From a virus, in IMG/VR virus record IMGVR_UViG_3300046810_000466, positions 1 to 64,000 of that record: a DNA stretch of 64,000 nucleotides. One strand, written 5' to 3'. The notes beneath the pieces were generated by a model. The model was not told the DNA's origin. It made no database searches and worked only from the letters and a program-made list of their open reading frames with translations. Shown in pieces: positions 33,383 to 42,049 of this stretch. Within the stretch, counting starts at the first letter, position 1, and each line of letters begins with the position of its first letter. A program made the translations under genes and the position numbers.

Positions 33383-34768
33383 CTAGGCGAAGCTAGCGTC
33401 TTTCATCTCGACGATGCCGTCCAGCGTGGCTTTCATCTCGTTGAAGTTTTCTTCTGGCATTTGCAGCGTGTCCTTACATTGCAGGATCGCTTTCCATGCC
33501 ACGTCCGTCACTGCTGTTACCAGTGTTGCAGCGAAGCTGGTTGCCAAGCCAGCATTACCGCACCACTTAGCGATCTCGCCGACACCGCTGCACATGCCGA
33601 GGTTGCTCTTAGCGAACTCCGTCGTCAGTTTGTACAGGGTGTCGTTTACGAACGTCAGCTTTTCCGACTGGCTGTCGTAAGACGCAATGAAGCTGGCCGC
33701 TTCTTGCAACGTGCCGAGCAAAGCCTTGGCCGCTTCGTTGTACGACTTCAGGCGATCGACGATGACTTCGACTTTGGATTCCTGCGCAGCGTTGCTGATC
33801 TGGTGTATCCAGCGCAGCGTTGACATAGCAGTAGCTTCCGGATCGACCATCTTGTCTTCTGCTGAACGGAAGACGTCCGCCACATTCACCACCGACGTTA
33901 CCTTGGCGCCGGCGCCGAATGCAACAGTTGGTGTCGTAGGCAGTGTCAGGGAAACACGACCCGAGTCGGAAACCTTGAGGGCTGCCAAATGTTGATCAAA
34001 TGCGTCTTTCCATTGCGTCAGATGCGTGGTCATGGTTTCGATAGCCGCTGGTGCTTCCAGGTGCGCAGTGTAGTAGGCGTCCATGGTAGCGAACGAATAC
34101 GGCACACGGCGCGAGATCTTCAGGATATCGGCCACGATTGGCGTCTGGGTCTGATCAGCAGGCACAGCTTGGAACAGAGGATCGTCCCAGCTGAAACCAG
34201 CATCGGTTGCCAAACGCTGGAAGTCCCGCAGGCTGTAATACAGCATCGACACCTTGTTGGCACGACGCTTGAAGTCCAGCGTATTGATCAGGAAGTCCTG
34301 ACCTGGGTTAGCAGAGACTTGTTCCAGACGAATGATCTGCGCTTGGATTTGCGTTGCCAGATCGCCGGCCATGGCTTTGTCGATCTCTTCCAGCGAAGCC
34401 TGGTAGCCGGTGAATGACGGGTGCTTGCTGTACCAGTTCACCGGCTTGTGCTTACCGAAGTTCGGCAACACACTGATCGCTTCCGTGGCCAACTTCTGGT
34501 TCATGCCGCGTTGCGTAATCAGATCGTCACGCAAATACGACAATTCCACGTACAGCGATTCAGCGACCGCCGCTTCTTCCGGATTGAGCTTCGGGATCAT
34601 TTCCATGATGACCGATGTGTCCGTCGCCACTTCGTTGGTCAGGACGTCCGGAATGGGTTCGCTCGGCAGCAGAGCGCCAGCGTTAAGGCTTTGGTCGGTC
34701 GGCGCGCCATTGATGACCGACTGGTTCATCGCGGCAGCCAAGGTAGCGGTGGCGTCGATGTCAGCCAT
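33383..34768 (-). CDS. Unknown helical virion-type protein
   Basis: 461 residues, immediately after the stop of the upstream gene (TAAATG). The N-terminal 60 residues are low in complexity (Ala/Thr/Asn/Pro) and acidic, like a propeptide, followed by LNPEEAAVAESLYVELSYL. The body is almost all helical, with a notable HPSFTGYQASLEEIDKAM segment near residue 114 and an Ala/Thr-rich helix near the end (GLATSFAATLVTAVTDVAWK). No enzymatic motif and no recognised family. It forms a cluster with 34769-35272 and 35296-36612. An internal head or scaffold-like protein is a possibility but not supported by a specific motif. Confidence 0.55.
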   Translation of the reverse strand: MADIDATATLAAAMNQSVINGAPTDQSLNAGALLPSEPIPDVLTNEVATDTSVIMEMIPKLNPEEAAVAESLYVELSYLRDDLITQRGMNQKLATEAISVLPNFGKHKPVNWYSKHPSFTGYQASLEEIDKAMAGDLATQIQAQIIRLEQVSANPGQDFLINTLDFKRRANKVSMLYYSLRDFQRLATDAGFSWDDPLFQAVPADQTQTPIVADILKISRRVPYSFATMDAYYTAHLEAPAAIETMTTHLTQWKDAFDQHLAALKVSDSGRVSLTLPTTPTVAFGAGAKVTSVVNVADVFRSAEDKMVDPEATAMSTLRWIHQISNAAQESKVEVIVDRLKSYNEAAKALLGTLQEAASFIASYDSQSEKLTFVNDTLYKLTTEFAKSNLGMCSGVGEIAKWCGNAGLATSFAATLVTAVTDVAWKAILQCKDTLQMPEENFNEMKATLDGIVEMKDASFA

Positions 34769-35272
34769 TTACTGTGCTCCCATTGGAACAGCAGGCGGCG
34801 ATAGCAGCATGGCCACGTCGGATGCGATCAACATGATCTCGACTTTGTACTTGTTCATGAACTGGCTCAGTTCGTCCGAGATCTGGGATGCGCCACCGGA
34901 GTACAGCATGGTGATGTCCATGTTCTTGGCGGCTGGTTGGCTCAGCAGGTACTTCAGACGGTACTCGCTGTCTTGGGTATAGGCCGCCGGCCATGCTGCG
35001 AAATAACGCATCTTCCAGAACACCTGGGTGTATTCCAGTGCGGACTTGGCACCGAACACCACGCTCTCGTTGACTTCGGAGATCTTCTCCGATACCACTG
35101 GCAGCACTTGCTGGGCGAAAAATGCTGGGATGTTCTCCAGCTGTGCCGAAGGCAGGTGAGCTTGTGCCGAGGCGGCCAGCGCCACTGCGATCGCAACGAT
35201 GCGTCCTTGATCAGCCGGCGCCTTGACAGTGCGGCCAATCGTTTCATTCAGTCCAAAGTACTTCGGGTCCAT
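34769..35272 (-). CDS. Small unknown protein upstream of 33383-34768
   Basis: 167 residues; AAGGAAAACAACCC precedes the ATG. Its stop abuts the next start (TAAATG). The sequence starts MDPKYFGLNETIGRTV, has an Ala-rich helix (IVAIAVALAASAQAHL), a helical middle with aromatic residues (QVFWKMRYFAAWPAAY), and another hydrophobic helix near the C-terminus (KVEIMLIASDVAMLL). The hydrophobic helices could be membrane-associated, but they carry polar residues. No family is recognised. The tight junction with its neighbour suggests that the two products act together. Confidence 0.55.
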   Translation of the reverse strand: MDPKYFGLNETIGRTVKAPADQGRIVAIAVALAASAQAHLPSAQLENIPAFFAQQVLPVVSEKISEVNESVVFGAKSALEYTQVFWKMRYFAAWPAAYTQDSEYRLKYLLSQPAAKNMDITMLYSGGASQISDELSQFMNKYKVEIMLIASDVAMLLSPPAVPMGAQ

Positions 35273-35295
35273 GGGTTGTTTTCCTTGTCGGGTAA

Positions 35296-36612
35296 TTACA
35301 GTAATACGGCCAGCTCAGCCGAGCGAACGAACAGCGGGTTGTTGCCCAGTTGCTCGAGTTGTTGTTGCAGCATCTTGGTCTTGCGGTTGCGACGGTAGAC
35401 CGGGATCAGCGTGGTGGCGATGTATTCACGCCATTCACGTTTATCCTTGATTCCTTCCATGGCTTTTTCCATGGCTTCGACATCGGTGACGATCCGTTTC
35501 TTCTCGTCAGCCGAGATGTTGCGGTTCTTCAGGCGATTGATCGTGTCCTGTTTAATGCGGCGGAAACGAACTTCCGGGGTATCGTAGGTGTTGTCGCCGT
35601 CGTCGCCGAAACCGCCCAGCAGGATGCCGATAACGTTAATCGGAATTGCCAGCAAGCTAATCGGTGGAATGAACATCAACGCGATCGAAACGATCTGGCA
35701 GAAGATGAACCACGGTTGCGACATGTGAGCATAGTCGTCGCCGTAGATTGCCGTCAACTTGTTCAACGCAGTCATCAGGTGACGGCCGGCGCCGTGACGG
35801 GTGGCGAATTGATCAGCCAGGAATTCCGATGCCGTGGAATCGTAGATGCTGATGCCCAGCTCGCTGCGGGATTTTTCAGCCGTCTCGAACACGATAGCGG
35901 TTTCGATGATCGACTTCTTGTCGGTAGCAGCAATTGCCGCGACATCCACGTCCTTCAGCTTCAGGTCGTCAACGCACTTGGCAATGATCAGGTGACGCTG
36001 ATCAACCGAGTAAGCGCCATCCAGGGCTTTAGTCATGGCGGCCAGCGCCATGTTGGTCGTTACCGTACGGCAGAAGGTTTCGCAGTAGGTAAAGAAGTGG
36101 CCAACTTCGTGCAAGAACACTGCTGCCATTTCTTCGGAGCTGAAGCGATGCTTGTCCGCTAAGCCAGAACCATCTTCCGTCGAGAACCAACCTTTCTTCA
36201 GTTGGTCGATCGGCAGGTAGATCGTAAATGGCAGTTCAGAGAACAAACCAGACGTCTTGGCGGTGTTGATGTCGATCATCGACGTGCGACCGCCTGAACC
36301 TCCGATGAAGCGCTTGGTGAAGTTCAGCTGGGCGGAATACCACTCGCGGTAGTTGTTACGGACCAGGACGCTGTTGTGGTACTCGTCGAAGATCATCATG
36401 CATGGCGGCAGTTCGCCAATCTCAACTGAACAGTTGATGTTGAAGGCGTTCTTAACAATAGCTTCCAGCAGCTCTTCGTTACGACGTTTCTGGCTGTCGA
36501 ACTCCCGGCCGGCTTGGAACATGATGTCGCGGAAAGCCAGCTCCAGTTCTTTGAAGGTCTGGGTGCTCTGGTAATTGATTGCCTCGGTAGAGAGCAGGGG
36601 CATGCGTTGCAT
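35296..36612 (-). CDS. Membrane-anchored M48-like zinc metalloprotease
   Basis: 438 residues; ribosome site AAGGATACCAACC. Residues 168-172 are HEVGH within AAVFLHEVGHFF, the zinc-binding HExxH helix. About 90 residues on comes ASEFLADQFATRHGAG (E263), matching the ExxxD-type third-ligand helix of M48 peptidases (Ste24/HtpX type). A hydrophobic segment at about 301-335 (FIFCQIVSIALMFIPPISLL...) could span the membrane once or twice, and a charged helical C-terminus follows. M48 enzymes usually carry membrane segments around the catalytic domain; here they come after it. The gene lies in the virion cluster and is upstream of the two genes at 33383-35272. A role in cell entry, membrane remodelling or processing of virion proteins is possible. 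Confidence 0.65.
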   Translation of the reverse strand: MQRMPLLSTEAINYQSTQTFKELELAFRDIMFQAGREFDSQKRRNEELLEAIVKNAFNINCSVEIGELPPCMMIFDEYHNSVLVRNNYREWYSAQLNFTKRFIGGSGGRTSMIDINTAKTSGLFSELPFTIYLPIDQLKKGWFSTEDGSGLADKHRFSSEEMAAVFLHEVGHFFTYCETFCRTVTTNMALAAMTKALDGAYSVDQRHLIIAKCVDDLKLKDVDVAAIAATDKKSIIETAIVFETAEKSRSELGISIYDSTASEFLADQFATRHGAGRHLMTALNKLTAIYGDDYAHMSQPWFIFCQIVSIALMFIPPISLLAIPINVIGILLGGFGDDGDNTYDTPEVRFRRIKQDTINRLKNRNISADEKKRIVTDVEAMEKAMEGIKDKREWREYIATTLIPVYRRNRKTKMLQQQLEQLGNNPLFVRSAELAVLL

Positions 36613-36759
36613 GGTTGGTATCCTTGTTGACCTGATTCAGAAAGTAAAAATAACGAGTAGGGCTATCATTTGGTCCCAAACATGCAACGCAAAAAGAAAC
36701 ACCCGTTATCAGTGAAGTCATACTGATATTTACCGAATACCCTCTGATCGAGCCGCAAT

Positions 36760-38694
36760 ATGTCTACTAAACCAGCAGTCGTTACAAGAGCAAAAGATAT
36801 TCACGGTCATGAAGTAGAGTTTACTGCCAACGATATTTTAGGTCATGAATGTCGTCACGTCACGTATTGCCAGCCACCAGAACCAGGTATGCGTGACTTA
36901 CACCTCATCAAACGTGTTACTCATGTGAAGATTGGGGAGAAAACGCACTTCATTCCAAACACGGTTCCGAAGTGGGACTACGAGCGCAAGTTCTGGATTA
37001 CAAAAGAAGGTCGGCAGCAGCACAAAGAGAAGCGTGAGTTTGCCGACATGGAGGACTTGCTCGAAGTTGTTTGCACACAATCGAAGCTGCGTGACCGAGT
37101 CCGTGACACGCTGGTTTCCATGACCGAGAAAAGTCGTAAGCGTTTCGGTCTGCCTTTCCCAGGTAAAAACGACAGCTTACGCAAGTTAGCCCGCAGTCCT
37201 TATCTGTACGGTACCGACATCAGCTCAACGACCTTGCTCAAGCGGATGTACATGGACATGTTCCCACATCTGCGCTCCAACTCTAGCATGGCGGCGACCG
37301 ATACGGAAACCAACATGTTCAGCAAAGAGCAAGAGATCATCATGCAGACCATGACCATGAAGGACAAGGTCTTTACGGTGATCAAGAAAGACTTCTTCAA
37401 GGGTCACGAATACGTTGAAGAACGTCTGCGTCAAACCTTTGAGCAGCATCTCGGTGAAGACATCAAAGCGCGTGGCCTGAAGTGGGAGGTCATGTTCGTT
37501 GATACCGCTGGTCAGGTAGTGGTTGAGGTCATGAAGAAAGCCCACGAGTGGGGTCCAGACTTCTTGGCGATCTGGAACATCAAGTTCGACATGGTAAAGA
37601 TGTTGGAAGCGCTGCGCGCCGATAACATCGACCCTGCCACGGTGTTCTCTGATCCATCGGTTGTCAGGGCTGGCTACCACCACTTCGACTTCAAGATCGG
37701 TCCTGCTCAGAAGGTCAAAGCCAATGGCGATGTACAGCCGCTCTCGCCATCGCAGCAGTGGCACGTTGTTACTACCCCAGCTTCGTTCTCCTTCATCGAC
37801 GCTATGTGCGCCTTCCGTCAGATCCGTACGGGTCAGCAGGAAGAACCGTACTACGGTCTTGATGAGATCATGGAAAAGTACATCAAGCGTAACAAGCTGA
37901 ACTTCAAAGAAGCTGATGGCTTCCGTGAAGGTGAGTGGCACAAATTCATGCAGGAGTTCTACAAGTTTGAATACGTGATCTATAACGTGTTCGACTGCAT
38001 CGGTATGGAAATCTTGGACGAAGAAACTTCGGACTTGAATCTGAACTTCCCGCTGTACTCCAATGCTTCGGATTACTCCATCTTCCCATCGCAACCGAAG
38101 AAGCTGTGCAACAAGTTGTTCTTCCATCTCTTGCAACACAACCGTGTCTTAGGGTCGACCTCTGACCAGATGCGAGATGAGAACGACGATAAGACAGTGA
38201 ACGGCAAGGGCTGGATCACCATGCTACCGGCACACCAGGTCATGGACAATGGTTTGCAGTGCTTGGAAGAGATCAACGGCATGCCAACAAACATCCGAGT
38301 CGGCGTTGGTGACTTGGACATTGCTGGTACTTACCCGAACGAAGGTATCTGCATGAACATCTCGAAGTACACGACGCATCGTGAACTGATCGAGATCGAA
38401 GGTATCCCAGATCACATCCGTCGTCGGATTGGATTTAATCTGGCAGGTGGTCATGTTAATGCAGTAGAGATCTGCTGCGACTTGTACAAGGCTCCGTCCT
38501 TGGACGACATGTACATGAGTTACCTGAAGAAGAAAGGCTTGGCTCCTCCGACGGTTGGTAAGGTATTCGATACACCGCCTTATAAACCAGACGAAACAAA
38601 ACCATTCATGCCTCCTGAACCCATGTTAGGTGACGAAGTTTCTGAACCCAATCCGCTGGATGACGATTACGACGCTCAGCAAGCTGCCGCCTAA
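36760..38694 (+). CDS. Family B DNA polymerase, exonuclease plus motif A only
   Basis: 644 residues. The 3'-5' exonuclease motifs are complete: Exo I AATDTETN (D181, E183), Exo II AIWNIKFDM (N273, D277) and Exo III YVIYNVFDCIGMEIL (Y408, D412). Polymerase motif A is DLDIAGTYPN (D520, Y525), the spacing of the family B DxxSLYP motif. A conserved-looking stretch GHVNAVEICCDLYKAPSLDD follows and the protein ends in an acidic, Pro-rich tail at residue 644. Motif B (K...NS.YG) and motif C (DTD) are not visible, so this chain is short of the usual length by roughly 250 residues. It is a stand-alone plus-strand gene between divergent and convergent neighbours. It probably replicates the phage genome, with the missing palm part supplied elsewhere or strongly diverged. 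Confidence 0.75.
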   Translation: MSTKPAVVTRAKDIHGHEVEFTANDILGHECRHVTYCQPPEPGMRDLHLIKRVTHVKIGEKTHFIPNTVPKWDYERKFWITKEGRQQHKEKREFADMEDLLEVVCTQSKLRDRVRDTLVSMTEKSRKRFGLPFPGKNDSLRKLARSPYLYGTDISSTTLLKRMYMDMFPHLRSNSSMAATDTETNMFSKEQEIIMQTMTMKDKVFTVIKKDFFKGHEYVEERLRQTFEQHLGEDIKARGLKWEVMFVDTAGQVVVEVMKKAHEWGPDFLAIWNIKFDMVKMLEALRADNIDPATVFSDPSVVRAGYHHFDFKIGPAQKVKANGDVQPLSPSQQWHVVTTPASFSFIDAMCAFRQIRTGQQEEPYYGLDEIMEKYIKRNKLNFKEADGFREGEWHKFMQEFYKFEYVIYNVFDCIGMEILDEETSDLNLNFPLYSNASDYSIFPSQPKKLCNKLFFHLLQHNRVLGSTSDQMRDENDDKTVNGKGWITMLPAHQVMDNGLQCLEEINGMPTNIRVGVGDLDIAGTYPNEGICMNISKYTTHRELIEIEGIPDHIRRRIGFNLAGGHVNAVEICCDLYKAPSLDDMYMSYLKKKGLAPPTVGKVFDTPPYKPDETKPFMPPEPMLGDEVSEPNPLDDDYDAQQAAA

Positions 38695-38701
38695 TAGCGG
38701 C

Positions 38702-38741
38702 ATACAACCCCTACCGGCCTCGCAGCTGGTAGGGGTTGTAT
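38702..38741. terminator. Bidirectional terminator between DNA polymerase and 38764 gene
   Basis: Perfect 14-bp stem ATACAACCCCTACC / GGTAGGGGTTGTAT with a 12-base loop, seven bases after the DNA polymerase stop. It is flanked by CGGCATA (38698-38704) and TATGCCG (38746-38752). Confidence 0.85.
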
Positions 38742-38763
38742 CACTTATGCCGTCGTAACGGGA

Positions 38764-39549
38764 TTAGTAGTTGAAGTAAGCCAGCACACGCTGACGGGCT
38801 TCTTCTTTGATCTGCTTGCCGGACAGGGCTTGCTCGATGTTGATCTGACGTTTGGCCGCGGCGCGTACCAGGGCGGTCGGATCGGCCAGGGCCGTCAGCA
38901 CGTTCACCAGGTAACGCAGGTGCTGTGCCGATGCCGATGGCAGCGTGACGTGCGGGGTGAAGCGGTGGATGTTCTCGTCAGCGAACACGCCCTTCGGACC
39001 CATGTTGTCACGGATCAGCTTCATCACCATGCCGAAGACCATGTCGAATTCTTCAGCCTTGGTGTTGATGGCCTGGATCAGGATGTGGTACAGCATACCT
39101 TGGATCTGGCCGCCGGTGTCGTGGTCCATGCGGACTTTGCTCGACATCTTTTCGATGTAGTCCTTCAGTTCCAGGATGGTCATCTTGGCAGGGCCGGAGG
39201 CGCCCAGCGGCAGCTCGTAAGCCGATGCCGGGAAGACCGGCAGCTGTTTCACATCGTTGGACGAGACGGCTGCCACTGGGGCAGGTTCCGGTTCAGCCGC
39301 TGGCTGTTCGGTAGCCTTGTGCTCAACCAGTTCGCTGGCAGGAGCAGCTTCGTTCGCAACGAAGTTTGCAGTGATAGCGTCGCCTTCGCGAGTAACGCTT
39401 TCCAGAACTTCTTGGCTGCCGCTGTCCACAGCAGGGGGAGTCAGCGTCACGCTGATGTCTTGATCGGACGAACCCGATTGTTGTTCTTGATCTGCCACGG
39501 CAGTATCCTTTCGAGGTTGGGTGGATTGGTTGTTACGGTTCTTACTCAT
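38764..39549 (-). CDS. Unknown protein with disordered N-terminus
   Basis: 261 residues. The first 110 residues are low-complexity (Gln/Ser/Asp/Glu/Ala/Pro, with EQPAAEPEPAPVAAV), probably disordered. From about residue 118 there is a compact helical domain with MTILELKDYIEKMSSKVR, MGPKGVFADENIHRFTPHV, LPSASAQHLRYLVNVLTAL and KEEARQRVLAYFNY, with the look of a conserved family, but I cannot name it. It is the most downstream gene of the set that includes a beta' fragment (39621) and 40967, separated from the former by 71 bases. The ribosome site is weak (TGGAAATCCC). Function unknown. Confidence 0.6.
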   Translation of the reverse strand: MSKNRNNQSTQPRKDTAVADQEQQSGSSDQDISVTLTPPAVDSGSQEVLESVTREGDAITANFVANEAAPASELVEHKATEQPAAEPEPAPVAAVSSNDVKQLPVFPASAYELPLGASGPAKMTILELKDYIEKMSSKVRMDHDTGGQIQGMLYHILIQAINTKAEEFDMVFGMVMKLIRDNMGPKGVFADENIHRFTPHVTLPSASAQHLRYLVNVLTALADPTALVRAAAKRQINIEQALSGKQIKEEARQRVLAYFNY

Positions 39550-39620
39550 GGGATTTCCAGTAGAAGTTAATCAGAAGATCGCGTGAGCGACGCTCAGAAG
39601 ATTAGCCGCAAAATGTTATT

Positions 39621-40970
39621 TTACAAGATGCGGGCCTTGTAATCGTACTTGGCCAACAGCAGCGCTTTACCGTGAACGGCTTTCATGCACATCAGCAGCA
39701 TGGTGGAGCCGTAGTTAGCGATTGCCGATGAAGCACCCGTTGGATTGGCTTCCAGACGCGGACCAACGCAGACACTGCAGTAATCCGTGAACGGCAGCTT
39801 GCAGTACATTGGCGAACGAACACGAATCCGTTTACCGATGTAGTTGTCAATGACTTCTTCGGTCAGTCGAACTTTCTCCAAGCCTGGTTCATCTGAGACG
39901 ATAGTGAAGTTCAGGTAACGCTTACGGTTCTCTTTGGTCAGCAACACTTTCACGCCGAGACGAGAACCGCAGTCCACAGGCTTGATGTTTACGTTCGAGG
40001 AGGCGCGCAGCAACCACTTCACCGCTTCACCACCGCGCATGGTTTCAGCGCCACGGTTAAACGAACCAGCACGCAAGTTGTTGACCATGGCCGGCAAGCT
40101 GTCGATGTCCCAACCTTCGTGCAACGAACGCGGGATGAGTTCCACTTCTTGGCCGTCACCCAGACCAGCTTCAGCGCCGACCATCAGGAACTTCTTAGCA
40201 CGGACCACTTCGAAGCTCTTTGACTTGATCAGGAAGTTCAGCGTATCATCGCCAGCCAGCCACTGTTGATCCAGGTCGCGCAGTTCTTTGGCGATCACAG
40301 CCAGCGTTGCTGGATCTTTCAGGCTATCCTTGTACTGTGCAAACAGTTTCTCTTTCAGCTCTTTCAAGCCGGGAGGAGGCAGCAGGGATTTCTCCGTACC
40401 AGCACTAACCCACAGACTAGCAAAGCCAGAGATGTAGGTCATGGCATTGGTAAACTTCAAATACTCCGGCACGAAGATCGCGTTGGGTTTTTTCGGAGCA
40501 ACTGTCGCGTTGGCGTCTACATACACCGGCTCATCCACGAACAATGGCAGAATCATCTCTTCCAAGCGATCGGGCATCATCCGACCTTGGACGAAAGGAA
40601 TCTTCGCACCGAATGGCCAGATCAGCAGAATGTAGTTTGCCAAGATATTGCCATAGCTAACAACTGCATCCACACTCAGGTTGGGTACTTGGCCGGCCTT
40701 GAGTGCCACCTTCTCAGCCTTCATGAAGGGTGGTTGAATCTCGCCTGCTGGCAAAACACGGTCGCTCATGTCGAGCGGCAGCAGTTCGCTGATATCATCC
40801 GGGTTGACGTAGAACACGCCAGTAGGCGACTGCACCAAGCGATACGGGTAAGGATCTTGTTTGTACTGTTCAGGCGCTTCCTGGATGGTGGCGAAGGCCG
40901 AGATCACCCAGGACTTATTACGGTACAACTCCGCCTTCATGGCGGCGATAAAGTAGTCTAAGCGGTTCAT
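39621..40970 (-). CDS. RNA polymerase beta'-type C-terminal fragment (probable virion polymerase)
   Basis: 449 residues. The C-terminal third matches the bridge-helix to trigger-loop part of bacterial beta': SFNRGAETMRGGEAVKWLLR (bridge helix region), then VDCGSRLGV (C334) and YCKLPFTDYCSVCVG (C390, C398, C401). These are the four cysteines of beta' zinc site 2 in the order DCGT...C...C..C. ASSAIANYGSTMLLMCMKAVHG follows, corresponding to [22 protein letters not shown]. The chain stops 16 residues later, so the distal trigger loop and jaw are not present. It differs clearly from the second copy at 47389-49455. By analogy with phiKZ, which packages one polymerase and makes another, and because it lies near virion genes, I suggest the virion polymerase. 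It overlaps the gene upstream as ATGA. Confidence 0.75.
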   Translation of the reverse strand: MNRLDYFIAAMKAELYRNKSWVISAFATIQEAPEQYKQDPYPYRLVQSPTGVFYVNPDDISELLPLDMSDRVLPAGEIQPPFMKAEKVALKAGQVPNLSVDAVVSYGNILANYILLIWPFGAKIPFVQGRMMPDRLEEMILPLFVDEPVYVDANATVAPKKPNAIFVPEYLKFTNAMTYISGFASLWVSAGTEKSLLPPPGLKELKEKLFAQYKDSLKDPATLAVIAKELRDLDQQWLAGDDTLNFLIKSKSFEVVRAKKFLMVGAEAGLGDGQEVELIPRSLHEGWDIDSLPAMVNNLRAGSFNRGAETMRGGEAVKWLLRASSNVNIKPVDCGSRLGVKVLLTKENRKRYLNFTIVSDEPGLEKVRLTEEVIDNYIGKRIRVRSPMYCKLPFTDYCSVCVGPRLEANPTGASSAIANYGSTMLLMCMKAVHGKALLLAKYDYKARIL

Positions 40971-41806
40971 GCTTGATATCCCATCATCAACTGGCGCACT
41001 TCCACCATAATTGCCGAGATTGCTTTTGGCTCAGCAATGAATTGTTCGAGGTTGGCTTTCACCGTTTCGTTTGGATTACCGTAGCCATCGCTTGACACCA
41101 ACGCTGCTGCAAACAACTCAGCTGCTGCTTGCTTTGGTTTCATGCCTTGCAATGCTTCGTTGGTGTCGATCAGCATGGCATACATCAAGAACGGTAACGA
41201 TGGATTAACTCCCGAACGCAGGATCGCTGGCATCTGGGTAATTGTCAGCGAGATAGACAACATGAAAGTTTCGAACTTGCGATACGCATGCATGCGTTCA
41301 CGGCGATCGGTCAACATGTTCTCGTCTTCATGCTGTTCGGTCTGATTGATTTCTTTCAGACGCAGCAAGAAACCGTCTGCCACATCTTCAATCATCACCA
41401 GCAACTCGTCAGCAGTGTAACGTGTCACCTGGGACATCATCACACAGAACTTCTCCAAGGTAGGAGCTTCTTCGTCAGCCAGTTCAAACAGCGACTGTGG
41501 GTTTTCGTAGTTGTCGATGTCCAACAAACCGGTAACAATGTTAGCCAGTTCATTCAATCCCAACTCTGGCACAACGGTGATGCTGTGCAAGGTCAACAGC
41601 TGGAACAATTGCTGACGGTAAACTGCCAAGATATTAGCCAGCGGCAGGCCGCTATCTTGCTCTTCTGCAGTCATGATGATTTCTTCAATCACCTGTTCGT
41701 AGTTGTCCATCTCAGCCCGTACCAATACACGATCAGCAAGGGCGATGTGGTTCTTCTCTTCTGCCGTGGTATTGGCATCGAGGAATTCACGCAGAATGTC
41801 TAACAT
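40967..41806 (-). CDS. Unknown helical protein coupled to beta' fragment
   Basis: 279 residues from the ATG at 41806, which follows AGGTGACCCTCACC; a GTG four codons earlier is an alternative. Nearly all helical, starting MLDILREFLDANTTAEEKNH. It has an acidic character and a helix LLTLHSITVVPELGLNELAN. No known motif is seen. It ends in ATGA, so the beta' fragment starts inside its stop codon and the two are translated in step. This suggests a partner of the polymerase, for example an assembly or packaging factor, but that rests only on the coupling. The gene is divergent from 42050 across an AT-rich gap. Confidence 0.6.
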   Translation of the reverse strand: MLDILREFLDANTTAEEKNHIALADRVLVRAEMDNYEQVIEEIIMTAEEQDSGLPLANILAVYRQQLFQLLTLHSITVVPELGLNELANIVTGLLDIDNYENPQSLFELADEEAPTLEKFCVMMSQVTRYTADELLVMIEDVADGFLLRLKEINQTEQHEDENMLTDRRERMHAYRKFETFMLSISLTITQMPAILRSGVNPSLPFLMYAMLIDTNEALQGMKPKQAAAELFAAALVSSDGYGNPNETVKANLEQFIAEPKAISAIMVEVRQLMMGYQA

Positions 41807-41818
41807 GGTGAGGGTCAC

Positions 41819-42049
41819 CTAAAAAGTGTCAAATAGGAAATGCATGCCTGTTATTTATGCCTTAGGCGTGGTCAAATGATTGGGTTCGGTTCATCTCATT
41901 CTTTGTAACTACGCTGTGCTCGTTAGAATTTCTAATAGATAAAAAAATATCTATACAGAGGCATCGTCTGACCGTTGCCGTAGTACAAGGCTTTTAGAGA
42001 TGTTTGACATCTTTCAATTGAACAAATAAAGATTAACTGGAGTTAAGAA
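41819..42049. promoter_or_regulatory. AT-rich divergent intergenic region
   Basis: About 230 bases between genes diverging at 41806 and 42050, the longest non-coding stretch in the window. It contains TTTATGCC at 41855-41861 (plus strand), a small inverted repeat GCCT...AGGC around it, an AT-rich block with A7 (41940-41960) and, at 42039-42044, the TGGAG ribosome site for 42050. No coding frame is credible. Promoters in both directions are expected here, but I cannot fix their positions. Confidence 0.5.
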
